From positions 139,206,885 to 139,270,884 of the forward strand of contig NC_053038.3 of NCBI RefSeq assembly GCF_002575655.3: DNA of 64,000 nt, in the 5' to 3' direction. Positions 20,890 to 34,200 of this stretch are shown piece by piece. The notes beneath the pieces are model-generated. The model was not told the DNA's origin and made no database searches. It worked only from the letters and a program-made list of their open reading frames with translations. How positions within the stretch are numbered: position 1 is the first letter of the stretch; the number at the start of each line of letters is the position of its first letter. The position numbers and the translations under genes are program-made. Source of the stretch: Aegilops tauschii subsp. strangulata (taxonomy: Eukaryota; Streptophyta; Magnoliopsida; Poales; Poaceae).

Positions 20890-21705
20890 GTCCAGGAGGC
20901 CCTTGGAACCAGGCTTCATGAGCTGCTGCGGTCACGCGGGCCACTTTTGTTGAACCTTTCATTTCTTCCTGCATCTAAAAAAAGTAGGGGGCCCTGCAGG
21001 GGAATGTAATGAACCATGGTATTTATGCTACTATGCTATGTTTATTTTTCCGATGTTGTGCTGCAGTGTTCATGCTCCAAATGGATATGGTAGGATAACT
21101 TAGCTTGATGCACCCGCGGTAGTTTCCCTCCGCGCGAGAGTGCATGCTTCATTACCTGGTGAGGCCCTCCTTGCTGGCGGCTCAAGGGTCATCGACCTCA
21201 GGAGGCATCATGAAGCTACGGGGTTGTTAGAAATAAGTTGGCTGGGTCTCCTATTTTTCCTTGCAAGAGCCCTCAGGCATGAGCCAGTCATGGCTTGGTG
21301 CACCGCGTCACAGTGCCCATGGGGCATGGACTTCAAGAGGGTGCGTAGATCACGAGTGTCCTCGAGGGCGTCTCGCGAGGATAGAACAAGCTAGAGCTCT
21401 GAGGGAGCGGGGCTACGACGAAGTGTGTTTGCGGCGCGGGGCGAGCCCGTCGCACGCACACACCTAACCAGCCCCGGCGCGTGAGACGCGCGAGAAGGAG
21501 CGACGGGCAACTGCCGCTCCTCCTGAACCAGGACCAAAGTGCAAAAGATAAAATGAAGGGGAAATCCGGTTGGCAACTGAAAACACGCGAACTGCAAATT
21601 TCATTAAAAGTTTGCAAATCAGCTACAGAAAGCAAACGAATAGCCGCGTCCGGCACCTAGTCTAGTCTTCTCACCACCGCGGAGCTAAGTGCTGCCAATA
21701 GGACG

Positions 21706-22075
21706 TGGGAGGGAGCCCCCGAGGCCGGAGGGCGGCACTCTAGAGACTCCGGGGCGTGTACAACCCCACTCATCATTACGTGAGAGTGTCACGAGCGGAG
21801 ACCTTCACAGACACTGGGCCTTGCTTCATGGGTAGAACTTCCTAAGGTGCTGGATGTTCCAAGCGTTCTGGATGGGGATCCCGTCCTCCATCTCCAGGCG
21901 CGCGGCGCCAGGCCTGGTGACGTGAGCGACCCTAAATGGGCCGTCTCACATGGGTGAGAGCTTATCTAACCCTTCCCTGGAGAGGACCCGCCATAGGACG
22001 AGATCACCCACCTAAAGCGTCCTGGAGCGGATGCTGCGACAGTGATACCGCCGCAGCTCCTGCTGGTACCTTGCC
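21706..22075 (-). pseudogene. Integrase C-terminal end of family C, right unit (continues at 47011)
   Basis: The segment matches 11271-11660 of the left unit, including the region encoding the end of the integrase before a purine tract next to the LTR. It is cut at 22075 by the LARD. The target TTGCC lies at 22071-22075. Confidence 0.65.
22071..22075. other. Target site duplication of the LARD, left copy (ttgcc)
   Basis: TTGCC directly precedes the LTR TG at 22076 and recurs at 47011-47015 after the other LTR. Confidence 0.85.
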
Positions 22076-25000
22076 TGTCACACCCAAGATGCGACCCTAT
22101 CCTAAAGGAACACGAAGGTCCCACCAAGGATAGAAGCGCATCTTGAAGACGCTTTTGCAAGGTGGATATCATTACATCAACATTACATAATAGATGGGGA
22201 TACATACAAGGCATACAAATGCCACAAGAATACATCAATACATCACACATAAGATCAACATCCGACTACGGATGAAACACAAACAGAAGCTCAAACGACG
22301 TCCACCCTGCCAGCCCAGGATGCCGACCTGAAACCTATCCCCTGATCGAAGAAGAAGCAGAAGAAGAACTCCAAAACAGGTAACCATCGCTCTCGCGTCA
22401 TGATCATCGCAAAACCTGAACCTGCAACTGGTGTTGTAGTAATCTGTGAGCCACGAGGACTCAGCAATCCCATTACCATGGGTATCAAGACTAGCAAAGC
22501 TTAATGGGAAAGGAAAGGATAAGGTGGTGAGGTTGCAGCAGCGTCTAAGCAATGTATGGTGGCTAACTTACGCAAATAAGAGCGAGAAGAGAAGCAAAGG
22601 AACGGTCGTCAACTAGTAATGATCAAGAAGTGATCCTGAACTCCTACTTTCGTCAAACATAACCCAGAAACCGTGTTCACTTCCCAGACTCCGCCGAGAA
22701 GAGACCATCACGGCTACACACGCGGTTGATGCGTTTTAGTTAAGGTCAAGTGTCAAGTTCTCTACAACCGGATATTAACAAATTCCCATCTGCCACATAA
22801 CCGCGGGCACGGCTTTCGAAAGATAATACCCTGCAGGGGTGTCCCAACTTAGCCCATTATAAGCTCTCACGGTCAACGAAGGATATTCCTTCTCCCGAGA
22901 AGACCCGATCAGTCTCAGAATCCCAGTTACAAGACATTTCGACAATGGTAAAACAAAATCAGCAAAGCCGCCCGGATGTGCCGACAAATCCCGATAGGAG
23001 CTGCACATATCTTGTTCTCAGGGCACACCGGATGAGCCAGACGTCGGGTTGGCATAGACCCTGGTTTCCCAGGGGGCGCCGGACAACGCTCGGTTTGGAC
23101 CAGCACTCGAAGGAGCACTGGCCCGGGGGGGTAAATAAAGATGACCCTCGGGCTCCGGAAACCCAAGGGAAAAAGGCTAGGTGAGGCAAATGTAAAAACC
23201 AAGGTTGGGCCTTGCTGGAGGACTTCTATTCAAAGCGAACTGTCAAGGGGGTCCCATAAATCACCCAACCGCGTAAGGGACGCGAAAATCTATGAAGATA
23301 ACACCGGTATGACTGAAACTAGGGCGGCAAGAGTGGAACAAAACACCAGGCATAAGGCCGAGCCTTCCACCCTTTACCAAGTATATAGATGCATTAAAAA
23401 ATAAGAGATATTGTGATATCCCAACATAAACATAATCCAACATGGAGCAATCTTCATCTTCACCTGCAACTAGCAACGAGATAAGAGGGGCTGAGCAAAA
23501 GCGGTAACATAGCCAAACAACGGTTTGCTAGGAAGGGTGACAAAGGTTAGAGATTCATGGCAATTTGGGAGACTTGAATAGCAAGTGCTAGGTAGCGCAG
23601 CATAGCGATAGAGTGAAGCAACTAGCATAGCAATGATAGTAATGAGATCCAAGGTGACGGTCATCTTGCCTGAAATCCCGCTAGGAAGAAGAACGAGTCC
23701 ATGAAGAAGATGAGCCACGAAGACGAACGAATCCTCACGATCGCAATGACACGGGAACTATCGAGAAGAAGCACACAACATGGTAAACACACCACACATG
23801 AACAGAGCATGATGCTCAATCGAGAATGATGCATGACAAGGCTACATGAAGCTACTCATGACAAGAGATGATGCCTACAAGAACAACACATCAAAGCAAG
23901 TTTAAATGAGGCCGGAAACAACATATAACAAATCCGGTAAGTCCTCATATGCAAATTTCGAAATTGGTCCAGAACTGAATAAACCTTATGTTCAGTTGTT
24001 AAACAGCAAGTCAAGATGCACCAAGTTGATCTACACGAAATTCTAGTCAAGTTACATATAAAGTTCATTAGATTCGGAGCTACGGCCTAGAAGATATGAG
24101 CAAAACAAGTTAAACATGGCATTGATGCAAAATGCATTCAAACATCAAGCAAACACACTCAAGGCATGGATCCAACAAGGTAATATGAAACTACATGCAA
24201 AACTAAGAAAGTTTGATATATAGCATGCTCAAAACGGAGCATCGGTGCAACACATACACTCCAAACAAGACATAGCAACAATCTGTCCAAAAGAGCAACT
24301 AGGCAATTTGCAAGCATCAAAACAATATGTTACAGCAACGCAACATGAAAACAAAAGGCATGGAGATGATGTACAGGTAAATCATGACAAAACATGAACA
24401 CTGATCTATCTCCAGAAATCACCAGAACATGCTCAAAAGGACATGGCAAGATTGCAAATAATAACAGGTTCCCAGACTTAACATGGCAAAACAAGGAAAG
24501 TCATGAATCTACTAAATGCATATGATAAAAGTCAATTACTGACCATAAGACAAAAAGGCACAGAAGATATGAAGGCAACCATGTAAACATAGCAAGTTTC
24601 GTTAACAGGTATCAGACAGCAGAAAACAGAGCATGGCAGAAGCAGTATTATGATGGCATCTTGGTGAGCTTGATGCACTCATCAAAAAGCAATGCATGAC
24701 AAAACAAGCATACCTACAGCAAGAAGGCATGTTTATGAAGCTATCCATGGCAAGAGCAAATACATATCATGAAAGGATCAACTACAACAAGCTTGGCAAA
24801 ATTGAATAACACGTAAACAATCTGCCAGAAACATTTTATAGCAAAAGTAGAGCAAGATTTAGTCATGCTATGGCACTCCATAATTGCAAACAAGGGCTTT
24901 AATGGATAGAGCACAACTATATCTACAAAACATCCTTAGTGAACATCTCCAAAAGGAGCATAGATCTCTCTGTAGCCACATGGATACATAGCAACAAAAT

Positions 25001-25429
25001 AACAGCAGTCACAGACTTGGTAAAATTACTAAGTCCCTGAAATCAGAAACATCACGGAGCCTAGTTTGCATGCTTGTGCTAGTCACCACAGAGATCACAA
25101 AATATACATGGCGTACACCCCTGTAAAGATGGTATGGCATACAACAAAACAGATATAGAGCTCATACTCATAATATGCACAGATTAAAAGCAACAAAAAT
25201 AACAAATCCTTATGTTCTGATAAGAGCCAGCAGTTAACAGCAGATAGCACTCTTGCAACGATGATTAGGGCATCAAGATGAACTCTAATGAACATGACCC
25301 AATGGAACGAAATGAAGAGCACAGCCAGATGAACATTTCAATATATTATATGCACAAAACGGAGCAATATGCATGGAGATATGACATGTCAAAGGGGGCA
25401 TCAGAAAGTAGGGAATCAGGGACAGAAAA

Positions 25430-25990
25430 ATATACCACTCCGAGAAATGGACGGGGAGATGCGGGACGAGGCGATCCGGGACGGGGCCGTGGGCGTTTGG
25501 ATCGGGGAGTGGTGGATCTCGTCCCACTCCCCAGATCCGGCGATGAGGTGGTGGCTCCGGCGAGGAGGACCGACGGGGAAGGTCGCGGCGGAGCCGGCGG
25601 GCTCCGGCAGAGGCGGGGCGGCGCGACTCCGGCCGGCGAGCGCGGGGAGGCGCGGGCGGCGGAGCACAGGCGCGCCGGCGAGGGGCGCGGGCGGCGGGAG
25701 CGGGGCGGCGCGGGGCCGCGGCCGACGGCGGCGGCCTGCAACGGAGTAGGCGGCAGGTCCGGCGGGCGGCGTGAAGAGGCGGCGGGGCGGAGCATCGCCG
25801 GGGCGGCGGAGGCGGCGGCCGCGGGGCGCGGCGCGAGGGAGCTCGGCCCGATCCGGCCCGAGGCGGGCTCCCCGTGGGCCAGGCGGGCCGGCGGCGGTGG
25901 GAGGCGGCGGGTGCCACGTGGCGGCCGCGGATTCGTCAGGCGGAGGCGGCGGACACGTCCGGCGGCGGAGAAATTTGTCCGGGTGCGAGG
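25430..25990. other. GC-rich island in the LARD LTR, downstream of its promoter
   Basis: About 560 bp of GGC/CGG-rich sequence open in several frames on both strands. The same island is at 45920-46480. No conserved protein is recognised, and the long frames are expected from the composition. It would form the start of the LARD transcript. Confidence 0.5.
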
Positions 25991-26039
25991 TGGAAGAGGG
26001 CTAGGGTTGTTCTGATCCGAAATTTCGAGGGAGGGGATG

Positions 26040-26047
26040 TATATATA
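26040..26047 (-). promoter_or_regulatory. LARD LTR promoter TATA box
   Basis: TATATATA on both strands, about 490 bp from the LTR start and immediately before the GC-rich island. The copy in the 5' LTR is near 46521. Confidence 0.5.
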
Positions 26048-26530
26048 GGTAGAGGGAGCTAGGAGAGTCCAAACGGGGTGCGGTTTTCGCCCACGCGATC
26101 GTGATCGAACGACCGAGAGCATGGCGGAGACTTGGAGAGGCTTTGGGCTGTTTGGAGGGGGGTTTGCTGCAACACACAAATGGACTTTGCGGTTACCCGG
26201 TTAACCGTTGGAGCATCAAACGACCTCCAAATGGCACGAAACTTGACAGGTGGTCTACCGGTGGTATACCAAGGCCACTTGGCAAGCCTCGGTCCATTAC
26301 GAGAACGTTCAAGACCCGCTCACGAAACGAAACAAGAGGGGTGCGCCGGAGGAGGTGGAAGTGCCGGATTGCAAAACGGACAACGGGGAAAATACTCGGA
26401 TGCAAGTTTAGAAAAACATGATGATGCAATGCATATGATGACATGGCAAAATGAAACACGCAAACACACGACATGGCAAGGACGGCGAATAACTGGCAGA
26501 CACCTGGCGCATCAGATCCGGGGCGTTACA

Positions 26531-29500
26531 ACACTCCACCACTACGAGAGGATCTCGTCCCGAGATCTAGGATGGCACCGGAGAAAAAGCAGAAGAGGAA
26601 GAGGTGAAACAAAGTTGCTTCTTGGCAAACGAGTAAAACCATTGAACCTTGAGAAGTCGCAAAGCTTGAAGAAATGACACGACGAAGGTGAACAAGATTT
26701 AAAACACTCCGTTCAGCAAGAGGAACAATGAACATTATAAGAACCTTGTAGGTTGAAAGACAAACAAAAATGGTTACGATGGACAAGAAGTACATGCAAG
26801 CACTCCGGTTGAAACGAGATGTATAAGGAACGATAAAGATCAATTATGACAATACTCCGGTTAAAACAAGATAGAGAAGGAATAAGAGTGATATAATTTG
26901 GACAGCACTCCGACTGAAAATGGAAGGAATTGAACATGATCTTGACAAGATGAGATGATACTCGATGAATTTAACAACACACTGCCTCCGGAACTATTGA
27001 AAGAATGGCACAAGGGGTTAGAAAGATTTCAGACGGCACTCCGGTTGAAAAGGGAGGCAAAAACTTGACCGAATGGGAAGAACTTGAAAAGAGAGCACGA
27101 CACCCCGGCTAAACGGATAAGAAAGGAAAAATTGCCTGATCTTGAGAAAACAAGATGATTGGTCGAAGATAGCAACATCACGATGCCTCCGGGATGAACG
27201 AATAGAAGATAGATCGTCGGAATAAGAGAACGGAGAAGAAAATGATAAATTCCACCACAATTGAATTTGGGAAGCATCCTTCCAAGAAAGGTTAGAACAG
27301 AGTAGTTGGAAAACCAACAACGAAAAGAATAAGCTTGTAGTGGGCTTATGGAAAAACATCTCAAGACTATGAGGTGACAGTCGGCCACTAATGGAAACCA
27401 TTGATTTGACTGAGAGCACCACAGAGATGAAAAAAAACTTCTTCACCGAGATGAGAAGGAGAAAATTGGATCATAGATAAGCACCACAAATAGCTACATT
27501 TCTTAGGGAAGGCTGTAGGTGAAATATAACCCAATATAACTCCAACAAAAAGATTGATTGGTTGAAAAAATCTCTTGAACGAACAGAAAATGATGGATTT
27601 AAATATGTCACTCTTGAAAACTTGTGAATCATGAAACGCGAAGGGAAATTATCAAGAATGACATAACACCATCTCAAAAGATAAGAGAGAAAGAATTGCA
27701 CTTCGAAATGCAAGATGAAGAATGCTTGAAGTCCTTAGAACAAAACATGTGTTGACACCATGTTTATTTTAGAGTATAGCTTGATGGATCTTAACTCTGA
27801 GAGAAATCTTGAAGAACAATTGAAGAATGAAAAGAATCTTCGATGAAGCACCATGTTGATCCTCCATGAAGAACTCCGATAATAAAAGAATGATCAAACG
27901 AAAGGGAAAGTTGAAAAGAACTCCGGGAGAAGCCTTGCAATGATTAGATGAAGCTTTGAAATGATATAACCGAGAAAAACTTGGAACTCCTGTAAGAAAA
28001 ATGAACAAATGAGATCACGAATTTTGATGAATCTCCGGAATAAGGAATTGAATTTACTCGATGAAACAAGAATAAGAATTACATTATTCTCATCCTTCAC
28101 AAATTAAATTGATGACAAGCAATGGATTTGGCATACTACTTATTCTCGTAGAAAGGATTAATATAGATATGGCGCAAACTTGGGAAGGTCTTCAACGAAC
28201 CACCGGTAGGATTGAAACAACGAATAAATTTATATGATAATGAAGGAAGAGAACTCTTGAACAAACCACTGTAAGAATTCAAAATTGACTGACGGAGGAG
28301 AATGACTCACCGGGAAAAAATAGGAAAAGCACGAATATACTTGAGGGAATCAAGATGCAATTGAAAGAAGAGATCGCGAGCTGATTGAAGCATACTTGAA
28401 TGAAGCACCGGAAGAATATGTAAACGAACGAAGGGGCACGAATATAGAATAATCGGAGAAGGAATTCGAAAACTTAGAACGAAGAAATATTCCGAAATGG
28501 AGGCCTCCGGATAATTGAGATGGAAACAACTCCTGAAATACTCCGGATGGGTGAAAAGGATTGCACGACTGCAAACAATTTGATAGGATAACATGAAGCT
28601 AGCACCGCGAATCTCCAGGAGAGCGGACAAGATTTAAGAGAAACTCTTCTTCGGTCTTCCGACGTTGAGAATGACGACGAGAAATAACACCAAAATTGTT
28701 GAGATACACCGGGACAATGAAATGAGGAAAAGGTTGACCCGATCATGAAACAATTTGAAAGCGATCTTGGAGAAACATCTGACTTATGAAATTCATACTT
28801 GCGTCAAACTTCGAAAAGGATTTGAGAATAGCTCCGGAAAATTAGAAGAGTCAGGTAAGATCCTGGGAAAAGACCTGTGGGTTAGGGCCCACTAAAAAGA
28901 GACACCGTTTAAACAGATTGTTGCATAGATAGATGATGCACCGGAACAATTGAAATATTTGAATGAGGTGAGAACCTCGAATTAATTCAAACACAACCGG
29001 ATCTCCTGAGATGTCTTCATCACTCCGGAACGATTAAATGACGAGAGGGGAACGAGCAACGGGAAACATTTGAGCCGAGGAAAGAATATAATCACTACCG
29101 AAAATTGGAATTTAAACCAACGGAGAAGAAAAGAGATGAAGAATGTCAAACGAGACGAGAATTCACCGGTTGAAATAATTGAGGAGAGAATGCAAAGATT
29201 TCGCACGAGTAGAATGGATACTCGATTACGGACTCCGGTTCCGAGAAGAAAAAGGGTGGGCGGGTGGGAAAAATAAAACAACTGAGGGCAGAGAAACAAG
29301 TTCGGAAGAGAAATAACTGAGGACTAATCTCGCAAAAGATGACGAGGATCGAAAACACTCGAAGAGAAATGCGCCGTATTGAAAAGGGGATGGACAAGGA
29401 ACGAAAACTACCCGCGAGATCCTAAATAAAAATTTGAAGGGGAAGAGAAGTAATACAAAACACCTACATCAAGATTCCTCACCAGAGCGATGAAGGGAAC

Positions 29501-29634
29501 TGAGGAGTAAAAAGAATTTCTACTCTCCGATATAACTAGATTTAGAAAAAAAATTCTTCTAGACTCAACAACGGCCAAACTATACGATCAATCAAGGGGG
29601 GCTCCTAGGGTCGGTCGAGGCTCTGATACCAACT
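26531..29634 (-). repeat. LARD interior: non-coding, with a dispersed CTCCGG...TTGAA motif
   Basis: No gag, pol or other supported ORF is present on either strand. A purine-rich tract (GTAGTGGTGGAGTGT on the sense strand) adjoins the 3' LTR at 26531. Through the whole interior the plus strand repeats variants of CACTCCGGTTGAAA, about 25 times at irregular intervals of roughly 40-120 bp, for example at 26801, 26852, 27037, 28537, 29023 and 29231. The motif may belong to RNA folding or packaging, but that is speculation. Confidence 0.6.
29620..29631 (-). other. Primer binding site of the LARD, tRNA-iMet type
   Basis: The minus strand reads TGGTATCAGAGC, three bases from the LTR end at 29635. 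This matches the initiator-tRNA-Met primer site of many plant LTR elements. Confidence 0.8.
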
Positions 29635-29715
29635 TGTCACACCCAAGATGCGACCCTATCCTAAAGGAACACGAAGGTCCCACCAAGGATAGAAGCCCAT
29701 CTTGAAGACGCTTTT
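29635..29715 (-). repeat. 5' LTR of the LARD, short part before element B
   Basis: The segment is nearly identical to 22076-22156, ending with gaagacgctttt. Element B is inserted after ctttt at 29711-29715. Confidence 0.85.
29711..29715. other. Target site duplication of element B, left copy (ctttt)
   Basis: CTTTT precedes the LTR TG at 29716 and recurs at 42684-42688. The uninterrupted site is visible in the other LARD LTR near 22151. Confidence 0.9.
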
Positions 29716-30236
29716 TGTCGTGGAATTGTCACGGCAGATGTCCTAGCAGAAGGACTTAGTCGTGGAGCCATCGCAGCGAGGAAGCTTAAAGGGGTTAAAC
29801 GGGACAAGGGACACAAGGATTATACTGGTTCGGCCCCTTACGGTGAAGGTAAAAGCCTACGTCCAGTTGAGCTGGTATTACTTAAGGTTTCGATGACCAG
29901 GGAGCTTAATCGCTATGCCTGGCTATCGATCTGTTGTCTCTCGTCCTGAACCGCCGCCGAGTCGTCCCTTTATATAGAGAGGTTGATGCCCCGGCGGCTT
30001 TCAGAGTTCCGGCCGGCTTATAACAGTGTCCGGCTCGGACTCTTAGCTATTCTCGCCTTACACTACAAGTCTTGCCATAACGGCGGTTCATCACTACGGG
30101 CCTTAAGCCGCCTCCGGGTCTTAAGCCCATTACTGACCTGCCTTCCGCAAGCTTGGTACTGGGCTTCACGTGATGATCATTATAACGTAACCCGGCCCCT
30201 CCTGGGCGGGTGACTCTAACGGTTATATCCTCAACA
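29716..30236 (-). repeat. 3' LTR of element B (521 bp)
   Basis: It is bounded by the left target duplication and, on its inner side, by a purine-rich tract (sense strand TCTGGGGCCTAA). In element orientation it begins TGTTGAGG and ends CCACGACA. It contains a TATATAAAG-type box near 29970. Confidence 0.9.
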
Positions 30237-31263
30237 TTAGGCCCCAGATTGATTTGAACCGGTTCACGTCAATCTTCAAAATCTTCCGGCTTGTGCTTGT
30301 GCAAAGGTTATAACCCGTCATGACGTCATCTTCTGGATTCTTGGTAACCCGCCATGACGTCATCTTCCATTCAATTCATTTTTTATTCTGTCATATCCCA
30401 ACGGATCATATCTTTAATGACCATCCCGAAAATCGAGGCGTTTCTGCGGCAAGATAATCACGTCTTCAGCCTCCTCGTTTCTCGCGCCCATTTACCAGCC
30501 GTCCCTTATAAATAAGCCCGGCCCATAAGCCTTCGTCACTCTTCTCCTCCATCGTCTTCCTCCTCTGAGGCTCCAGAGCCCGAGCTCCGCCGCCGCCGCC
30601 GCGCACCTCGTCTTCACCGACCAAGGCCGCTGCATCAACCTGTCTTGACCAGAAACCTGCGGCGCACCTCTGCTGCTCATCAGCACCAGTAAGTCCTCGC
30701 AGTCCCGTACCTTAGATCCGCATTAGGGCCCGCGAGTTCTCTGTGTTCTTCGTAGTTCATCGCGCTTTCTTCACAGTTCCGCCACCGAGGTTCCTTTTGA
30801 TCCCAAAACGGTACAGGCTCCCTGCGGTAGTAGCTTCTCACTCATTTTTATGCTAGTAGATCCCTTTTGTCCGCCAAAAGACCTCGTTTAGAGCTTATCA
30901 ACTTCTCTGTATCAACATTTTAGGTCTAGAAATTTTTCCTTTCTGGATAACCGTTTGATCCAAAATAATCCCTGCAATCTGTGAAACTTGTTTATGCAAC
31001 ACTTAGACAAAAAACTGCATCTGTTAGCCATGGCGGCTCATATCGCCGGCTTAAAGTAGCCATGCTTTGTGAAACTTCCGGCTTACTCATAAAATAACTT
31101 AAATTGCTTATAATACCCACGGCGGCTTAAATAACCTGACACAATTAGTCATATATCATTAGGCTCCTTCGTAAACCGCCGTCCTGAATATTGAACTGAA
31201 ACCTTTCTCCGGCTTAAATTTGAACCGAAAATTTTCCTTTGTCATAGGCTTCCATTTTCCACA
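30237..31263 (+). promoter_or_regulatory. Promoter and leader region of the antisense gene in element B
   Basis: There is no ORF of note. A TATAAATA box at 30507-30514 is followed by a C/T-rich leader and a long AT-rich stretch that could hold a 5' UTR intron before the ATG at 31264. The purine tract of the element lies at its left edge. Several CCGGCTTA words occur (31046, 31077, 31209). Confidence 0.5.
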
Positions 31264-34200
31264 ATGCCGCCCAAGGCTCCCAAGGCGCCCATTACGTGCA
31301 ACTAGGTGAGGTCCAACGTTACTGAAAGCACCTTAGATGACTTTGTAAAAATGGGTTACCTTCCTAAAAAGGAGGTCATGTCCTACCGTGCGCCTGACCC
31401 GTCCGAAGAGAGACCTCAACCAAAAGACAGAGAGGTTGTTATATTTGCTGACCACATGAGCCGGGGCTTTGCTCCTCCTGGCTCAAAATTCTTCAGAGAT
31501 GTTTTGAACTTTTTCGATCTGCGACCTCAAGACATCGGACCCAATTCTGTGTCGAACATTTGTAACTTTCAAGTGTTCTGTGAGGTATACCTTGGAGAAG
31601 AACCCAGCCTGCTACTCTTCAGGGAGTTATTTTACCTGAACCGCCAAAATGAATGCGCCAACGGGCCTAGCTTGGAACTTGGTGGAATCTCAATTCAACG
31701 GCGGAGAGATTGTCTCTTTCCTTATGCTGAGCCGCCAAGCCACCCAAAGGACTGGAACCAGACATGGTTCTACTGCCAGGATACTTCTCCGGCTGATGAG
31801 AACCCTCTGCCCGGCTTTCGTGCCCTGCGTCTGGAGTCAAATCACCCCCTGCCAGACAAATTATCTCAAGCTGAGTGTCAACCACTTATCCCCACCATCA
31901 ACAAAATCAAAGCTCTTCTGGGAAACGGCCTTAACGGCGTTTATCTGGTCAGGGTCTGGATTGCTTGGCGGGTGATTCTTCTAAGCCGCCGCCCCGGCTT
32001 AATGTGTGATTACACGGGTCGGAAGGATGATCCTCTTCGGCACAGCCCCAACGACTTATATGAGGACGTCGTTGATGACATGACCAAGTCCCTTCTGAAC
32101 GAGAGCATAGCAGATTGCAGGAGGACATGCTTAAGTCCCTTCTGCAAAGCTAACCCGGCTCCAGCGGTAAGCTACTGATCTAAGCACCTTACTTTCCATT
32201 TTAACAATTTTCATCTTAACTTCAAGAAACCTTTGTTGTATTTTTCAGGCTAATGATAAGTTCTGGAAGGTCAAGTATGACCATGAGGCTGCTAAAAAAG
32301 CCAGGAAGGTTAAAAAAGCCACCAGGAGAGCCGCTCCCCGCAAGAAGGGGAGTAAGCCCAGCGCCTCAGACCTGCTTCAGCTGGATGACACCTCCGAGTC
32401 AGAGGTAGCCCTTGATTCTTTAGGGTCTTCTTTTGTTTCTTGTTTATTTTTAACCACCTTATTGACACTGATTATCAGCAGGAGGATACCGGAGCGAGTA
32501 ACCCGGTGATTGAAGAGGTAACTATACTTTCCTCCGACTCGGAGCCCTTGCCAAGGCTGAAAGTCCGAAGAGTAACCCGGAAAGTAAGATTTTCACATCC
32601 TTTAGCTTATCAAGATCCTCAATTTCTTTTGAAGCGACAGATTCATGAGAGCCAGAGGCAAACCCGGACCAACAAGGATGCAGACCTCTCCTCCGGCTTA
32701 CCTGAAGAATCAAGGAAGCACCGGACCGAGGTTATCTCCAACTTATATCCTTTTCATCCTTTGGCGGGCGTCACTCGTCAACCACTCAATTCTTCTGATT
32801 CAAACTATCAGGAAACTTCACCTTCCTCCGGGGACTCCATGCAATCTAACTTTTCCGGCTTTCAAGACCGCACCCGGGTAATAATGATCAGCTTATTTTG
32901 TGCTTATCTTACTCATGTTTTTGCACTAACCTTTTGACTTTCAGTGCACAAGCAAAGCTCAGCAAGATGGCAAAGAAAAGTAAACCGGTCGAAGAGCCGG
33001 TCTTAACTGAACCGGATGCTTCTACTCATGAGCCGCCATCTGCCTCAACTCCTGATACCACTGCTCCAACTGAAGAACAAGTCATGGAGGGTTCTGATAA
33101 CCCGGAGATCCCCAGCCCAGCTCAACCGGCCGATGACCCGGACGTTGTAATCACCCGGACAGAGTTTGTCGAGCCGGGAAGACCCACTGTGCTGGCTAGA
33201 TGCTCCACCAAGGAAGAACTGCTGGAGCGCCGCAGGGCCTGGCTGGATATCACTGACTATGCTAACTTGAGCATTGGAGATATTGTCGCTGGTTATATTG
33301 GTCAAGTGCACAACAGCCGGGACCTGGAAATTGACATGGTGAAGCAGATACAGCAAAAATCTGAGGTCCAACTCTCTTGCTTACTCCATAGTCATCCTTA
33401 CCATGCTAGCCCCCAAGTCTATTACTTATGATAGAATATGTTGTAGACTTAATACCGGCTTAATAACTACTGCAAGAAAACCGGCTTACCTGGCACCACT
33501 CAAGGGCCGGCTTAAACAACATAGTTCACCCGATTCTTTCCTTACTTTAACCAAATAGTTGAGCAACTTGACACATTAGCCCCCAAGTGCCAAGCACCTT
33601 TGCTTGCAAAGGGCTTGGAACTTTAATGTTGCATGATAATCACCCAAACTGTAACTCGGAATTTGTACAGGCTGCCTGCAAGAAATTTGAATCGGAAATC
33701 TGTGATCTGAAGAACCGCCTGAAGACTCAGGAAAATGAGACCCAAAAGGCCAATGCCAAATTTGAATTCAGTGTCTCTGCACAAGAAAAACTGAAGAAAA
33801 AATTTGAAACAGAAAGAAAAGCCTGGGCCGATGAGAAGACTGCCTTGCTCAGCCGGGCCGAACAAGCGGAGGCTGCTCTTACTGAAAGAACCGCAGAACT
33901 CTCCGGCTTAAAACGCCATGTATCGCAGATGGTCTCCACAATCTTCGGTAAGTTACTCTGTAAGCTTCTAACAAATTTACATCATTCATGTCTCATAAGT
34001 CCCACCATTGGCATCAGCTTACCTGACTTTGTTATGCAGGTCCCAGAAGTTCCAATCTCAATCAGAACATGCTGCCAAGCTGAAGGCGGTTTACACCTTG
34101 GTGGAGCAACTCTACACCGGGGCACAGCGTGCCTTCGCCGTTGTGGCTCTGTCAAATGAGGTTCCCACTCACCTGGTAGACGTACTCAGGTGGCTTGCCG

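Larger units (their letters stand above)
18794..21705 (-). repeat. LTR of family C, shared copy (about 2.9 kb)
   Basis: In element orientation it runs from about 21705, where the expected TGTC start has one base change, to ...CCGACA at 18794. It is homologous along its full length to 8538-11270. U3 holds the antisense B3-like gene. The sense TATA is at 19153-19161. Confidence 0.75.
18794..22075 (-). mobile_element. Family C, right unit, first part (shared LTR and integrase end) before the LARD
   Basis: The LTR at 18794-21705 is the 5' LTR of the middle unit, and at the same time the 3' LTR of a further unit whose integrase end follows at 21706-22075 and resumes at 47011. Two internal regions in the same orientation sharing one LTR is the pattern left by unequal recombination between LTRs. 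The LARD is inserted at 22076. Confidence 0.65.
22076..26530 (-). repeat. 3' LTR of the LARD (4455 bp)
   Basis: Read on the minus strand it starts TGTAACGCCCCGG at 26530 and ends ...GGGTGTGACA at 22076. A TATATATA box is at 26040-26047, followed by a very GC-rich island (about 25430-25990) and then a long AT-rich part. In a sampled 170-bp stretch the two LTRs differ at 4 positions. It contains small indels relative to the other LTR (for example around 24470 and 24610). Confidence 0.8.

Noticed and set aside
25278..26179. Long frames on both strands in the GC-rich island of the LARD LTR
   Set aside because: They result from GGC-rich composition, are not kept between the two LTR copies and match no family that I recognise.
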